From assembly GCF_017161265.1 (NCBI RefSeq), contig NZ_CP031393.1:2170001-2234000 (forward strand): 64,000 nt of DNA, in the 5' to 3' direction. Positions 27,288 to 38,700 of the stretch are shown here, one piece after another (within the stretch, counting starts at the first letter, position 1; every line of letters starts with the position of its first letter). The notes under the pieces were generated by a model that made no database searches, was not told where the DNA came from, and worked only from the letters and a program-made list of their open reading frames with translations. The DNA comes from Treponema medium (lineage in GTDB: Bacteria; Spirochaetota; Spirochaetia; Treponematales; Treponemataceae). Made by a program: the position numbers and the translations under genes.

Positions 27288-28514
27288 CTAATGTTCAATT
27301 GAGCCTGAGCGTATCAGAGCTATCTTCGCAGTTACCGGTCCTACCAATTCATATAACACTGAAGAAGCCAGAATAATATTAAACAGGATAAGTCCGTCTT
27401 TTTCCGGCAGCATTGCTTTTCCCATAAATGCAAGTCCGATTGCAACACCTGCTTGCGGTATCAACGCAAACCCCATATTGTCCGTTATCTTCTTATCAAG
27501 TGACAGTATTTTACACGGCGTGTATGCACCGATGCATTTCCCGAATATTCTGGTACAAAAATATGTAATGCTGATGACCCCTGCTGTTACGATAACAGTA
27601 ATATTCATATTCATACCGGAAATGATAAAAAAACTGCTCATCACTGGAGGAGAAAAATTATTCATTTGGTCGAACAGAGTTTTATCGTTTGTCCGGTTGT
27701 AATACACGGCGCCGCATACCATACAAGCGAGCAGTGGGCTTACCTCGAAGTATGAACAGATACCGGAAATCAAGAAAAGAAATGCGACGGCTAAAATGAG
27801 GCGATTGTCAAAGCTCCGTTTTTCCGTAATGAGAAACTCCATACACAGGGCGGTAATAAAGCCTAACATCAGCATTGCGGCATTGAGGGCAATCGGTACC
27901 ACAATACTCATAATATTAAACACAGCGCTTTCCTGCGCATTGACGACGGCAACCATAATACTGAACACAAAAAGGCAGACAACATTGTCAAAGGCGGTAA
28001 TACGCAACAGCAGATCGACAAACGGACCTTTCCCGTTGTATTCTTTTATCGTCATAATGGTACTGGCGGGAGCAGTCGCTGTTGCAATCGCGCCGAGTAA
28101 AAGCGAGAACGAAAGTCTCATTTTAAAGACGAAGAGCATAACGACGGTAACTAAGCATCCCGCTAACAGAGATTCGCAGAGTGTGATAAATACAACATCT
28201 CGAAATTCCTTTCTGCCGTCGCTCCGTTTAAAGTAGCGTCCCATATCAAAAGCGATAAAGCTAAGCGCAATAACGGAGATAACGTCCAAGTTGACGATAA
28301 AATGGCGGTGGATTAAATGTAATCCGTTCGGGCCGATCAGTATTCCGGCAAGAAGATATCCACTCACCTTCGGCAGCTGTATCTTTTTTGTGAATCGAGT
28401 AACTAAAAAGCCGCTTATCAATATCAGTGCAAAGGATATCAGGATTGTAGTCGGTAAATTAAGATCTTTAACGATGTTGTAAATAAAATCGATTATATTC
28501 ATCTGTTTGCTCAT
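27288..28514 (-). CDS. Cation:proton antiporter, CPA2 family
   Basis: 408 residues with about 12 hydrophobic helices. Starts MSKQMNIIDFIYNIVKDLNL; conserved features are TKKIQLPKVSGYLLAGILIG near the N-terminus and a helix ATATAPASTIMTIKEYNGKG typical of Na+/H+ (KefB-type) exchangers. No regulatory TrkA-N domain is fused. Exchanges Na+ or K+ for protons at the inner membrane. An in-frame ATG four codons later is an alternative start; neither has a clear SD. Confidence 0.88.
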   Translation of the reverse strand: MSKQMNIIDFIYNIVKDLNLPTTILISFALILISGFLVTRFTKKIQLPKVSGYLLAGILIGPNGLHLIHRHFIVNLDVISVIALSFIAFDMGRYFKRSDGRKEFRDVVFITLCESLLAGCLVTVVMLFVFKMRLSFSLLLGAIATATAPASTIMTIKEYNGKGPFVDLLLRITAFDNVVCLFVFSIMVAVVNAQESAVFNIMSIVVPIALNAAMLMLGFITALCMEFLITEKRSFDNRLILAVAFLFLISGICSYFEVSPLLACMVCGAVYYNRTNDKTLFDQMNNFSPPVMSSFFIISGMNMNITVIVTAGVISITYFCTRIFGKCIGAYTPCKILSLDKKITDNMGFALIPQAGVAIGLAFMGKAMLPEKDGLILFNIILASSVLYELVGPVTAKIALIRSGSIEH

Positions 28515-28601
28515 CTTTGATACGCGAAGGTGCGCCGCCGAAAGGCGATTGTGAATTTAGAGGTGTTCTATACTATAGTATATGGTTAAAAGACGCAACC
28601 T

Positions 28602-29227
28602 CCTTTTGAAATATACGGCATATCTGCGTTGTCGCTACGCCGAAATAAATGCTCAACGTATACCCGATACGTCTCCGCTTTATTTCGGCTAGGCTCCTAG
28701 CATCTACGCCGTCTATTTCAAAAGGCTTACGGAAAGGCTATTTTATTATGGTGCTGCTGAAAATGCTCAACGTATCAGAACGGACAGGATGTCCGTGGTT
28801 CCACGCAGTAGCGATGTTTTTGCACAGCAAAAATTCGCGTTCAAAAATTGACAAGGAGGTCAATTTTTGAACTTGCCAAGGACGGCGGTGGTTCTAGTTA
28901 GTAGCGTGTTTGCCCTGCAAACACGTAGGTACAAAATATACAGGGATGTACATTTTGTACCGTGCCTGCGGGTGTTTTTTGTACGCTCCTAGCATCTGCA
29001 TCGTCTATTTCAAAAGGCTTACGGAAAGGCTGTTTACTATGCTGCTATTGCAATAAATGCTCGCGTATCAAATATACGTCTCCGCTTTATTTCGGCTAGG
29101 CTCCTAGCATCTTCAGAACTGCCAAGGATGGCAGTGGTTTTATACAGGAGCGATGTTTTTGTGGAACAAAAACTCGCGTCCAGAAGTGTACACGGAGGTA
29201 CACTTCTGGACAGGCTATTTTCAAAAG
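28602..29227 (+). repeat. GGA-loop hairpin array 3 (all GGA on plus strand)
   Basis: Starts with a long three-level hairpin 28602-28725: outer CCTTTTGAAATATACGGC/GCCGTCTATTTCAAAAGG, inner GCCGAAATAAA/TTTATTTCGGC, apical CAACGTATACCCGATACG. Then GGA hairpins at 28780-28796, 28839-28872, 28875-28886, 28928-28961 (ATACAGGGATGT), 29118-29135 and 29178-29211, alternating with GGA-less stems (28811-28838) and linkers such as TTACGGAAAGG. Ends TATTTTCAAAAGG (29215-29227). Lies between divergent antiporter and DUF4912 genes, so it is either an independent RNA or a long 5' leader. Confidence 0.78.
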
Positions 29228-29313
29228 GCTTACGGCAAGTTTATTTTTAACGTAAGGCAAATGCATTAAAAGGATATATCGGACTTCGCAGAAAAGTTGG
29301 TCGCCCTACCATA

Positions 29314-29446
29314 TAGCAACGCTTTTGAAAAGAGACGACGTAGATACAAGGCGCAAGCACAAATTAACCGCAGGCGTATCTTTGATACGTTGAGGATTAA
29401 TTTGTGCGCAGCAACGAAGTAGATGCGCCGTATATTTTCAAAAGAC
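29314..29446. repeat. Three-level hairpin module (boundary unit of the GGA family)
   Basis: CTTTTGAAAAGAGACGACGTAGA pairs with the region ending TATTTTCAAAAG (29434-29445); the inner arms GCGCAAGCACAAATTAA and TTAATTTGTGCGC pair, with apical GGCGTATCTTTGATACGTTG. Same layout as 28602-28725 and 41586-41706, but both inner stems have different sequences. It abuts the DUF4912 gene and covers the ATG at 29423. Confidence 0.7.
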
Positions 29447-29488
29447 TTGAGTCTTGACATAACGGTGAATATTTTAGATGATGCCCTA

Positions 29489-30145
29489 ATGGGTAATGCG
29501 GTGAAATTTACCAGATCTTATTTGCAAACACTGTCGACGGATGCTCTTTTTGCATTGGCAGACCAATATGGGCTGTTTTTGTCGTCGGATTTGACGCGGC
29601 ATCTTTTGATTGGCGAATTGCTCGATCTTGATGACGGTACTGCGAATGATGAATACAGTGGTGATTCCATTGTTGCGGCTATAAAACCTCATGAGGCAAC
29701 CTACAGTTATAACATGACTGAAATACGGGTTATCTTAAAGAATCCGCTGTGGTTTTTTGTCTTTTGGGATTTTCATAAACGCCTTTTTACCGAATTAACG
29801 GAAGCGAAAGATTTTTCTTTTTTTTCACTGCGAGTGCATTCACTCGATCCTGAGAATACTTCAAAATCGTTGGATTTTTTTGATATACAGGTGCTCAAGG
29901 ATGACCGCAGGCACTATGTGCATGTCTCTTTTGAAGAATATTTGCATCGTATCGATTTAATGGCTCATTTTACGAACGGTCGTGAACAGATATTAGCACA
30001 ATCGAATATCGTCGGCATGCAGCGGAAAAATATTCCGCAACGGCTTTGCATTTCACAAAATGCGGTGAATAAGATAATCAGTTTATCGGGATTGGCTGCT
30101 TTAAAGAAGTCCCACTTTCAGCATTACCGGCAGGCCTTTAGATAA
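29489..30145 (+). CDS. DUF4912 domain protein
   Basis: The frame is open from 29423, but that ATG lies inside the hairpin module; ATG 29489 (MGNAVKFTRSYLQTLSTDAL) gives the expected N-terminus, although no SD is evident; 218 residues. The DUF4912 core includes IRVILKNPLWFFVFWDFHKR, a conserved aromatic strand. DUF4912 proteins are commonly found next to GH57 glycan enzymes, as here (next gene at 30336), so a role in storage polysaccharide or glycan handling is inferred. Confidence 0.75.
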   Translation: MGNAVKFTRSYLQTLSTDALFALADQYGLFLSSDLTRHLLIGELLDLDDGTANDEYSGDSIVAAIKPHEATYSYNMTEIRVILKNPLWFFVFWDFHKRLFTELTEAKDFSFFSLRVHSLDPENTSKSLDFFDIQVLKDDRRHYVHVSFEEYLHRIDLMAHFTNGREQILAQSNIVGMQRKNIPQRLCISQNAVNKIISLSGLAALKKSHFQHYRQAFR

Positions 30146-30152
30146 AAAAGCT

Positions 30153-30289
30153 TGGGGATGTCTTAAAAGGTGGTTGCTTTTTCGCCATCCCAGACGAATT
30201 TAAAATTAAGTCTTTATATAGCAATGACTTAATTTTAGGCATGGCAGATAAATCTAAGGAAACTGTACAAAACTTCAGTTGTGTACAAG
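30153..30289 (-). repeat. K-family multi-hairpin element, copy c (inverted)
   Basis: Read on the minus strand: hairpin CTTGTACACAACTGAAG../..TTTTGTACAG (30289-30263), linker CCTTAGATTTATCTGCCATG, stem CTAAAATTAAGTCATTG../..GACTTAATTTTA, then TTTTAAGACATCCCC paired with GGGGATGTCTTAAAA region (30153-30190). Order and linkers match copies a and b; stems differ. It separates the DUF4912 and GH57-like genes. Confidence 0.7.
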
Positions 30290-30335
30290 TCCTAAGCGGC
30301 CTTGTGTTCGAAGAACAGTATATTCGAGGTACCCG

Positions 30336-31910
30336 ATGATTAAAAAGACATTACTTTTTATTTTTCATGCTCACGTACCGTATATTCGTCATGAGGATGA
30401 GAACGAGCCGCTTGAGGCGACACAGTTATATGAGATGCTGTCATACGGTTTTTTACCGTTTTTACGGATGTGCAACCGTTTGGATGCCAATGCCGTTCCA
30501 TTTAAGTGTGCGCTTGTCATTTCTCCGCTTTTGTGCGAAATGTTGAAATCCCCTTTGTGTCAAAAACGGTATGGTACATATTTGGATCGGCATATCGTTT
30601 TTGCGCAACAGGAATTGAAGCGGGCAGCAGGAACGTCTCGGGAAGATCTTGTCCGGCGGTATCTTGAATTTTTAACGCTTAATCGGGAAGATTTTCATAC
30701 CCGTTATAAAAAAGATATTTTAAGCGGAATAAATTTCTTTGCCAACAAAGGATATATTGAGCTGCTCGCAACATCGGCAACGCCATGCTTTTTTCCGTTC
30801 TATCAGGATATGCCGGAAGCGCTTACCATGCAGATTGAACAAGGACTTAGTAGTTTTCGGGAAGATTTTGCGGCGGTGCCTGCAGGATTTTGGCTTCCGT
30901 CAATGGGATATGATACGGGATTAGACAGCATTATCAAGTCGTATGGTCTCGATTATACCGTATTGGAAAGCCAGAGTTTTTTATTTGCCGACCGTCCGCC
31001 GGTAAACGGTATCTTTTCCACCGCAATGGGCGAAAGCGGTCTTTCTTTTTTTGGAAAAGACAGTACTGCATACGCCGATATTGCACATTCTGAAACCGGT
31101 TTTTATCTGCACCCCGATTACCTCGATACGGATAAAGATGCGGGGTTCGAACTCGACGGAGAAGCGCTTTCGCCCCTGTTCGATGTGAAAGAAGGGCGGC
31201 GTGCAACGGGATTTTGCTATCATCGGCGAGGCGGCGGTGACTATGACGCAGCGGTAGGTGCACTGCAGGCGGAAAAAGATGCCGAACGGTTCATCGCAAA
31301 CCGTGATGCGGTATTAACGGAGGCTGCTGAATTGCTTGATATCGAGCCAGATCCGTTATGCTCCGTTTCCGTGCTTCCGCTCCGATTTCTTGGCAAAACA
31401 TGGATGGAAGGAATGTGGTGGCTGGAAGCAGTATTCCGCAAACTTGCGCAGCGGCACGATATGCAGTGCGCCTTACCTACCGAATATCTGAAAAAAGTGC
31501 GGCGGATACAGAGCATTAATCCTTTTTATGCTTCCAACCTGCCGAGCGGATATGCAGATGAACTGATCAATAGCTCAAATGATTGGATGTTTCCCCGCAT
31601 TCAAAAGGCTACCGAACGGATGATTGACCTCGCAGGACGTTTCCCCGATGACCAAGGTCTTAAAGAGCGGATGCTGAATATGGCAGCGAAAGAGTTATTG
31701 CTTGCGCAGTCAATGGATTGGCCGCTGATGGTGGATGCTCAAACCTCTGCAGAATACGCCGCTGCGGAGTGCGAAGAACATCTTGATGCCTTTACCGATG
31801 TATATGATTCGCTCGGTTCGGGTTCGATCGGTACCGACCGGTTGATTAAAAGAGAAAAAGAATATCCGATATTTTCGGAGATGAATTACCGTTTTTATGG
31901 GGTACGATAA
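30336..31910 (+). CDS. GH57-like glycan protein, branching-enzyme type, active-site residues replaced
   Basis: ATG 30336 (GAGGT upstream) starts the family N-terminus MIKKTLLFIFHAHVPYIRH; the longer frame from 30279 runs into a repeat. 524 residues. It aligns with GH57 alpha-1,4-glucan branching enzymes: motif 1 FHAHVPY is kept, but motif 2 (usually ATHG) reads ATPC, motif 3 (WLPE with nucleophile Glu) reads WLPSMGY, and motif 4 (D-x-E-L-F-G-H-W-W) reads PLRFLGKTWMEG. The catalytic residues therefore look lost. May bind or sense glucan rather than cut it. Pairs with the DUF4912 gene upstream. Confidence 0.75.
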   Translation: MIKKTLLFIFHAHVPYIRHEDENEPLEATQLYEMLSYGFLPFLRMCNRLDANAVPFKCALVISPLLCEMLKSPLCQKRYGTYLDRHIVFAQQELKRAAGTSREDLVRRYLEFLTLNREDFHTRYKKDILSGINFFANKGYIELLATSATPCFFPFYQDMPEALTMQIEQGLSSFREDFAAVPAGFWLPSMGYDTGLDSIIKSYGLDYTVLESQSFLFADRPPVNGIFSTAMGESGLSFFGKDSTAYADIAHSETGFYLHPDYLDTDKDAGFELDGEALSPLFDVKEGRRATGFCYHRRGGGDYDAAVGALQAEKDAERFIANRDAVLTEAAELLDIEPDPLCSVSVLPLRFLGKTWMEGMWWLEAVFRKLAQRHDMQCALPTEYLKKVRRIQSINPFYASNLPSGYADELINSSNDWMFPRIQKATERMIDLAGRFPDDQGLKERMLNMAAKELLLAQSMDWPLMVDAQTSAEYAAAECEEHLDAFTDVYDSLGSGSIGTDRLIKREKEYPIFSEMNYRFYGVR

Positions 31911-32046
31911 AAAGCTCCTCCTAAAATAGCGTCGGAGCTTTTTATCTCGAGTTTGCATGAGCAAACTCGATTATTTACGTGTGCGCGTAATACGCGCACG
32001 GCTAAAACCTTTTTCGGAAACTGATGTTTCCTGCAAAAGTTTTTAT
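31909..32046 (+). repeat. H-family four-hairpin element, copy c
   Basis: H1 31909-31943 (AAAAAGCTCC../..GGAGCTTTTT, terminator-like for the preceding gene, with loop CCTAAAATAGCG shared with copies a/b), H2 from 31946 (CGAGTTTGC/GCAAACTCG), H3 31978-32000 (CGTGTGCGCG/CGCGCACG), H4 about 32004-32046. H1 and H4 stems differ from the other copies. Confidence 0.75.
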
Positions 32047-32057
32047 GGGAGTAAGAA

Positions 32058-32801
32058 ATGAAATTAGTGCTTATACGTCATGGCGAAAGCGAATGGAACA
32101 AGTTGAACCTGTTTACCGGTTGGACTGATGTGGAACTGTCGGACAAGGGTGTAGAGGAAGCCAAGGAAGGCGGAAAGGCGCTTGCCGCTGCCGGTTTTGA
32201 CTTTGATATCTGCTATACCTCATACTTAAAACGGGCGATTCATACGCTGCAATTCGTATTGGACGAACTTGATCGCAACTGGCTTCCCGTCGTTAAAACA
32301 TGGAAGCTGAACGAACGGCATTACGGCGATTTGCAAGGACTGAACAAGGCTGAAACAGCTGAAAAATACGGAGAAGCGCAGGTGAAAATTTGGCGCCGTT
32401 CCTTCGATATTGCGCCGCCCATCCTCGCCGAAAATGATACGCGCTGTCCGTATCTCCAAACTGCATACCGCGGCATCGACAAAGCGGAACTGCCCCGTAC
32501 CGAAAGCCTGAAAGATACGATTGCACGAGCTGTTCCGTATTTTGAATCGGTAATTAAAAGGGATATGCTGGCAGGTAAGCGCGTACTGATTGCCGCCCAC
32601 GGAAATTCGCTCCGTGCGCTTATTAAATACTTTGAGCACCTCAGCGATGAAGAGATTATTCAAGTGAATTTGCCGACGGGTGTTCCGCTTGTCTATGAAT
32701 TTGATACTAATTTTAATGTGGTGAGCAAGGTCTATTTGGGAGATCAGGAAAAAATCAATGCCAAGATAAACGCCGTTGCGAACCAAGGCAAGGCGAAATA
32801 A
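32058..32801 (+). CDS. gpmA: 2,3-bisphosphoglycerate-dependent phosphoglycerate mutase
   Basis: 247 residues, SD GGGAG. Catalytic [20 protein letters not shown] (phosphorylated His 8-10 region), [20 protein letters not shown], and the second catalytic histidine in [18 protein letters not shown]. Interconverts 3- and 2-phosphoglycerate in glycolysis. Twenty bases upstream of uvrA on the same strand. Confidence 0.97.
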   Translation: MKLVLIRHGESEWNKLNLFTGWTDVELSDKGVEEAKEGGKALAAAGFDFDICYTSYLKRAIHTLQFVLDELDRNWLPVVKTWKLNERHYGDLQGLNKAETAEKYGEAQVKIWRRSFDIAPPILAENDTRCPYLQTAYRGIDKAELPRTESLKDTIARAVPYFESVIKRDMLAGKRVLIAAHGNSLRALIKYFEHLSDEEIIQVNLPTGVPLVYEFDTNFNVVSKVYLGDQEKINAKINAVANQGKAK

Positions 32802-32821
32802 GCGTTAATTTAATCTTTATC

Positions 32822-35704
32822 ATGCAAGAAAATGAAGTACAGAACCGTGCGCACGCCAATAAACTCATCGTTAAAGGTGCGCGCGAGCACAATCTGAAAA
32901 ATATCGATGTGGAGCTGCCCCGCGACAAGCTTATTGTGGTGTCGGGGCTTTCCGGTTCGGGAAAAAGCTCCCTTGCCTTTGATACCATCTTTGCCGAGGG
33001 GCAGCGGCGGTATGTGGAATCCCTTTCGGCGTATGCGCGGCAGTTCTTAGACCGTATGGATAAACCCGATGTCGATTATATCGAAGGCTTGTCTCCGGCT
33101 ATTTCCATAGAACAAAAGACTACGCACCGTAATCCGCGCTCGACGGTCGGCACGGTAACGGAAATTTATGACTACTACCGCCTCCTGTATGCCCGAACGG
33201 GGCATCCGCATTGTCCGCAGTGCGGGAAAGAGATTCAGGAGCAAACGGTCGATCAAATTATCGATGCGATTATGAGCTGGGAAGACCGTACCCGTGTTCA
33301 AATCCTCGCGCCGATTATCAAAGGCAAGAAGGGTGAACACCAGAAGATTATCGAAGACGCCCAAAAGGCGGGTTTTCTCCGTGCGCGCATCGACGGACTG
33401 ACGGTTAATTTGGAAGACGGCGTTAAGCTCGATAAACAAAAAAAACACACCATAGAGATTGTCGTCGACCGTATTCAGCTGTCTGCCGATGTCCGCAAAC
33501 GGCTTTCGGAGTCGGTGGAAACTGCGTTGGAAAGTTCCGGTGGGACGCTGATAGCGTTACGGCAAAAGACTGCGGATGATCCGATAACGGAAGTGTTCTT
33601 TTCGCAAAAAAATGCCTGTCCCGACTGCGGTATTTCGATGCCGGATTTGCAGCCGCGCCTTTTTTCGTTTAACAACCCTTACGGCGCTTGCCCCGAGTGT
33701 ACCGGATTGGGGCATAAGCAGCGTTTCGACTTTAAGCTGATGGTTCCCGATACCTCGCTGTCCTTTAACGAGGGGGCGTTCTTGCCCTACAATCCTGATT
33801 CTGCGTGGAACCGCACTCGCTTTGAGTCGCTTGCCCGCCGCTTCGGTTTTTCACTCGACACACCGGTAAAAGATTTATCAAAAAAAGATTTAAAGATTAT
33901 CATGGATGGTTCCGGCCTTGAACCGATTGAATTTGTGTACGAACGGCAGGACGGGTCGGGTAAGTCAAAGTACCGCCGTCCATGGCTCGGCATCTATGCT
34001 GACATGCAGCGCCGGTATAACGAAGCGTATTCGGCAGCGCAGCGGGAATCCTATGAAAAATACATGGCGGTTACGACGTGCGAACACTGCGGCGGTAAGC
34101 GTTTAAAGCCCGAAGCCTTGGCCGTTACCGTCGGCGGTAAAAATATTTACGAGTTAAGCAGCCTTTCCGTCGGCGATTCAATTACGTTTTTTGAAAAGCT
34201 CAAGCTGACCGCTACGGAAAAGACCATCGCGCACCAAATTCTAAAAGAGATAACCTCCCGCCTCCAATTTATGAAAAACGTGGGGCTTGACTACATCACC
34301 CTTGAACGGAAGGCAGCGACGCTGTCCGGTGGGGAATCGCAGCGGATACGGCTTGCAACCCAAATCGGCTCCAGCTTAATCGGGGTGCTGTACATTCTCG
34401 ATGAACCGTCCATCGGACTGCACCAGCGGGATAATCAGCGGCTGATCGATACGCTGCTGTACCTGCGCAACCTCGGCAATACGCTCATCGTAGTAGAACA
34501 CGACGAGCAAACCCTCCGCGTCGCCGACTACATCGTAGACCTAGGCCCGGGCGCAGGGGTACATGGCGGCGCTGTTGTAGCGGCGGGTACACCCGACGAG
34601 GTGATGCAGGTAAAGGAAAGCCTTACCGGTCAGTACCTTGCGGGAACCCTCTGCATGGAACTTCCTGCGGAACGTCGGAAAGGAAACGGCGCCTTTTTAA
34701 CTTTGCAGGGAGTAACCGAGCATAATTTAAAGAATGTTTCGGTTTCCATCCCCCTCGGAGCCTTTACCTGCATCACCGGCGTTTCCGGTTCGGGAAAGTC
34801 CACGCTCCTTTCGGATGTACTGTACCCCGCCGTATCCAATGCGCTGATGCGCAGCGGCTTGCCGGAGGGTGCATACAAAAAGATAAAAGGTCTTGAGCAT
34901 ATCGATAAGGTTATTAATATCGATCAAAGCCCGATCGGCAGAACGCCCCGCTCGAATCCTGCGACTTATGTAGAGGTGTTTACTGCGATTCGTGACTTGT
35001 TTGCAAACTTGCCGGAAGCCAAAGCACGGGGCTATAAGCCGGGACGCTTTTCGTTTAATGTGCGGGGCGGCCGCTGCGAGCACTGTCAAGGCGACGGCGC
35101 TATCGCAATCGAAATGAACTTTTTACCCGATGTGTATATCACCTGCGATGTGTGCCGCGGCAAGCGGTTTAACAAAGAAACGCTCGATGTCCGGTACAAG
35201 GGGAAGAACATCTCCGACGTGCTCGAAATGACCATCGAAGAAGCCGCCGAGTTCTTTGCTCCCGTGCCGCAGATCGCCCGCAAAATGCAAACCCTCCTTT
35301 CGGTAGGGCTCGGCTATATCCGCCTCGGGCAGTCGGCGCTTACGCTGTCGGGCGGCGAAGCGCAGCGGGTTAAACTGGCGCACGAGCTTTCCAAGCGCTC
35401 GACGGGGAAAACGCTCTATATTTTGGACGAGCCGACAACGGGACTGCATTTTGCTGATGTTAAACAACTGATGGAGGTTATTCAGCGGCTGGTGGATCAG
35501 GGTAATACCGCCCTAATGATCGAGCACAATCTCGATGTCATCCTACAAGCCGATCATATCATCGACCTTGGTCCGGAAGGAGGTTCCCGCGGAGGTACCG
35601 TTATCGCAGAAGGCACGCCGGAAGAAGTTGCCGAAGTGAAAAAGTCCTACACGGGATTTTACATTAAAGAGATGCTTGACCGACATCGGCAAAAAAGTTC
35701 ATAG
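32822..35704 (+). CDS. uvrA: Excinuclease ABC subunit A
   Basis: 960 residues. Two ABC ATPase halves: Walker [10 protein letters not shown] (about residue 42) and GVSGSGKST (about 655), signatures [20 protein letters not shown] and [20 protein letters not shown]. Zinc fingers are visible: CPDCG..CPECTG and [19 protein letters not shown]. Damage-recognition subunit of nucleotide excision repair with UvrB. No SD is evident before ATG 32822. Confidence 0.98.
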   Translation: MQENEVQNRAHANKLIVKGAREHNLKNIDVELPRDKLIVVSGLSGSGKSSLAFDTIFAEGQRRYVESLSAYARQFLDRMDKPDVDYIEGLSPAISIEQKTTHRNPRSTVGTVTEIYDYYRLLYARTGHPHCPQCGKEIQEQTVDQIIDAIMSWEDRTRVQILAPIIKGKKGEHQKIIEDAQKAGFLRARIDGLTVNLEDGVKLDKQKKHTIEIVVDRIQLSADVRKRLSESVETALESSGGTLIALRQKTADDPITEVFFSQKNACPDCGISMPDLQPRLFSFNNPYGACPECTGLGHKQRFDFKLMVPDTSLSFNEGAFLPYNPDSAWNRTRFESLARRFGFSLDTPVKDLSKKDLKIIMDGSGLEPIEFVYERQDGSGKSKYRRPWLGIYADMQRRYNEAYSAAQRESYEKYMAVTTCEHCGGKRLKPEALAVTVGGKNIYELSSLSVGDSITFFEKLKLTATEKTIAHQILKEITSRLQFMKNVGLDYITLERKAATLSGGESQRIRLATQIGSSLIGVLYILDEPSIGLHQRDNQRLIDTLLYLRNLGNTLIVVEHDEQTLRVADYIVDLGPGAGVHGGAVVAAGTPDEVMQVKESLTGQYLAGTLCMELPAERRKGNGAFLTLQGVTEHNLKNVSVSIPLGAFTCITGVSGSGKSTLLSDVLYPAVSNALMRSGLPEGAYKKIKGLEHIDKVINIDQSPIGRTPRSNPATYVEVFTAIRDLFANLPEAKARGYKPGRFSFNVRGGRCEHCQGDGAIAIEMNFLPDVYITCDVCRGKRFNKETLDVRYKGKNISDVLEMTIEEAAEFFAPVPQIARKMQTLLSVGLGYIRLGQSALTLSGGEAQRVKLAHELSKRSTGKTLYILDEPTTGLHFADVKQLMEVIQRLVDQGNTALMIEHNLDVILQADHIIDLGPEGGSRGGTVIAEGTPEEVAEVKKSYTGFYIKEMLDRHRQKSS

Positions 35705-35724
35705 TTTTTATAGACAACATTATA

Positions 35725-38700
35725 ATGAAAAAGTCGCTTGTTTCCGTTTTTTTTCTTTTTTTATTCATTCTCTCTTCTCTCTATGCGCAGATCGCGAAAG
35801 AGCCTAAGGTTATTACCATCAATTCCGTGCGCATCATGGAGGTGTTCAAAAAAGAGAATAAGGCGCAGTATGGTACTAAACCGGATAAAAGCGATGAGAA
35901 AGCGGATACAAATAGCAGCGAAGATAAAACAGACCAAGGAAACGGGGGGAGTGCAGCTTCTCCTCAAGCATCATCTCGGGCAGAGGTACCTACTGCGGAT
36001 GCTGCTGCAAAGCAAGCGGATGCCGGTAAGCAATCCGCAGCCGATATATCTGCCGGTAGGATAGATGCGGAATCTCCGGAAGAACGAACCAATGACACAG
36101 AAAACACATCTGATACTCAAACTCAGGTAACAACCGAAGAGGCTCAAAAGGCTGTTGAAGAAAAAAAAGACAATATTATTGTGTTTACCGGCGGCGTTTC
36201 GCTTTCGGTAAAAGAAGGCTCCTCCGTTTCTACGATTGAGGCGGATAAGTTGGTGTATAACCGCTCCGAAAATACGATTGAGGCGGAAGGGAATGTCCGG
36301 TATAGCAGAAAGACCGGTGGTTCCGATGGCGCAGAAGAATTTATCGGCGAATTATTGTTATTTAATATCGATGAAATGGAAGGTATATTCCTCGACGGTA
36401 CGATTAAACAGGCACCTCGGAAACAAGGTCAAAACCCTTTTACTATTCAATCGGCAACAGTCGGACGCGATTCGAGCGGTGCAACAGGATTTAAAGATGC
36501 CGTACTAAGCACAAATCCCGATCCGGACGAAGAACCGCTGTGGTCTATCCGCGCAAGCCGGATTTGGATGTTGCCGGGTAATGAACTGGCTTTTGCTAAC
36601 GGTTATTTCTCCATTGGAATTGTACCGATATTGTATCTACCATTTTTTTATCATCCTGCCGATGAAATGCTTTTCCACCCCGTGTTCGGTTTTCGCAATA
36701 GGGAAGGGTACTTTGTACAAACGACAACGTATTTACTTGGCCGGAAACCACTCGATACCGATTCAAAGAAATCCGGTTCATTCTCTAATTTTATGAAAAG
36801 CGATCGGCTTAAAAAACAAGAACGGATTGGGTTGTTTTTTAAGAATATGGAAGAAGATGCGACCGATATCAGCCCTGCATATATTAAACTCATTGCAGAT
36901 ACTTATTCACAGCTCGGCGGTTTAATCGGCATAGACGGAAAGACAGTCCCTAAAAATACGCCGATTAGACAGCTTGATTTTTCACTTTTTTTTGGGATGT
37001 CTCGAACACTCTTTCCTCTGAATAGAGTCGGCAGTGGCGGTATTTCACATAGTACCTATGATACACATGGAAAAAGACATTACAATAAAAGCTTTTTTAT
37101 GGGAATGCAGGTACCGTTTCGGTACAGAGCACATATCAATTTTGGAATTTCGCAGGCACCGTTTCAACTTTCGATAAATATGCCCTTTATTTCCGACCCT
37201 TATTTTAAGAAAGATTTTTTTGACCGATCGGAGGATATGAATTGGTTTAATTATCTTTTGAACAAAGAAAATTTAGCAAAAGGAGCTGATATTGGACGTG
37301 AAACCTCCTTTTCTTGGAAAATAAATAGCTCAATACGGCCGTCATTTAAGAAAATTAGTCCTTGGATTTCTTCCTTTAATTTGGATACAGCATCATTGAC
37401 CGTTGATTTTTCTTCAAAAACTAAGCAATCAGTTACTCCTGAAGAGTTGCATGCTCCCCAGAAGGATTTCTTTTATCCGTCACTTTTTAAACCGGAAGGA
37501 AAAATTTCAATTTCAGGAACCCTTTTATCCAATACTATGTTTAATGAAGCGCCGGTGAAAAAAAATCCCGACGTGGAAGGTATCGCCCATCCGTTTATAA
37601 CACAAGATAAAACAGCATCGGAAACATCGGAAACCGAAAATGCTAATTCGGCACAGGCAGAAAATCAAAAAAAAGACAAAATGGAATTTCTTGATACTTT
37701 TATTCCGGTGTTTAAACCGGTGTACGGCAAAGAATTCGATCATAGTATCACATATTCGCTCAGTTATTCAGGTGATTTTTCTGCATTACAGGAAACAACC
37801 TTTGCTTCTTCGCAGTGGCATAATCCCGAAGACATAAAATGGAAGGACTATGAATCGCGATATTATCAATTAAAGGGGAGCGCCGGTTTAAGAGGTACGC
37901 TATCCTATTCGCAAAATCTTATTTCGCTTTCGAGTAACCTTATTATTTCAGGAAATTATCAGCGGCATCCTTGGACACGGGATGTAAGTAAAAAGCCGAT
38001 TTTAGAACTCAATAACTTTAAATCGAATGTGTACACGTTGAAGAATGAAAACTCAGTAACCGTCAATCCTTTTGTGTATACCGATTTATTTAAACCCATA
38101 TCATTTAGTTGGAGTATCACGGAAATTTTAGCAAAAAATACATTTACCGGTACTTATAGTAATCCTAAATGGGAGACACAGAGGGTAAAGTGGAATAAAG
38201 ATTTTATCACTGCCCATACTGGCTCGGCGGTATTTGGTGTTATACTTGCAGAAAAATATACGCAAAAACTCACCTTTTCCGTTAACCTTCCTCCATTGCT
38301 GCAAGCCTATAGCACTTCGCTCAATGTGTCATTTCCTTATGGAACCTTGGCTGCTTCGACAAAACTGTTTGAAAAAGAAAAAACAAAGAAAAAATGGTTT
38401 TGGGATCCGTTTAAAATGGAACTGAATTGGGCTTTGCCTTATGATATAAAAATGGCACAGACATATATTTATAATATTGAAGATAAAAAGAATGAGCGGC
38501 TGCATATCACTTTTGGATGGAAATATATTTCCGCCTTTTATACCCAAAGCAGGGAAGTACCGCAAAAGCTTGTACCGGGAAGCGGATGGGTATTGAATGG
38601 TACGGAAAAACGGTTTATTCCCTTTGCTTTGGGATTTTCGTTTTCCAACACTTCCAATCCTTTTACTATTTACGCATGGAAAAACCGTATCAAAATACAG

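Noticed and set aside
28602-29227. GGA arrays as CRISPR arrays
   Set aside because: Units are hairpins of differing sequence and spacing; there are no uniform repeats with unique spacers and no cas genes.
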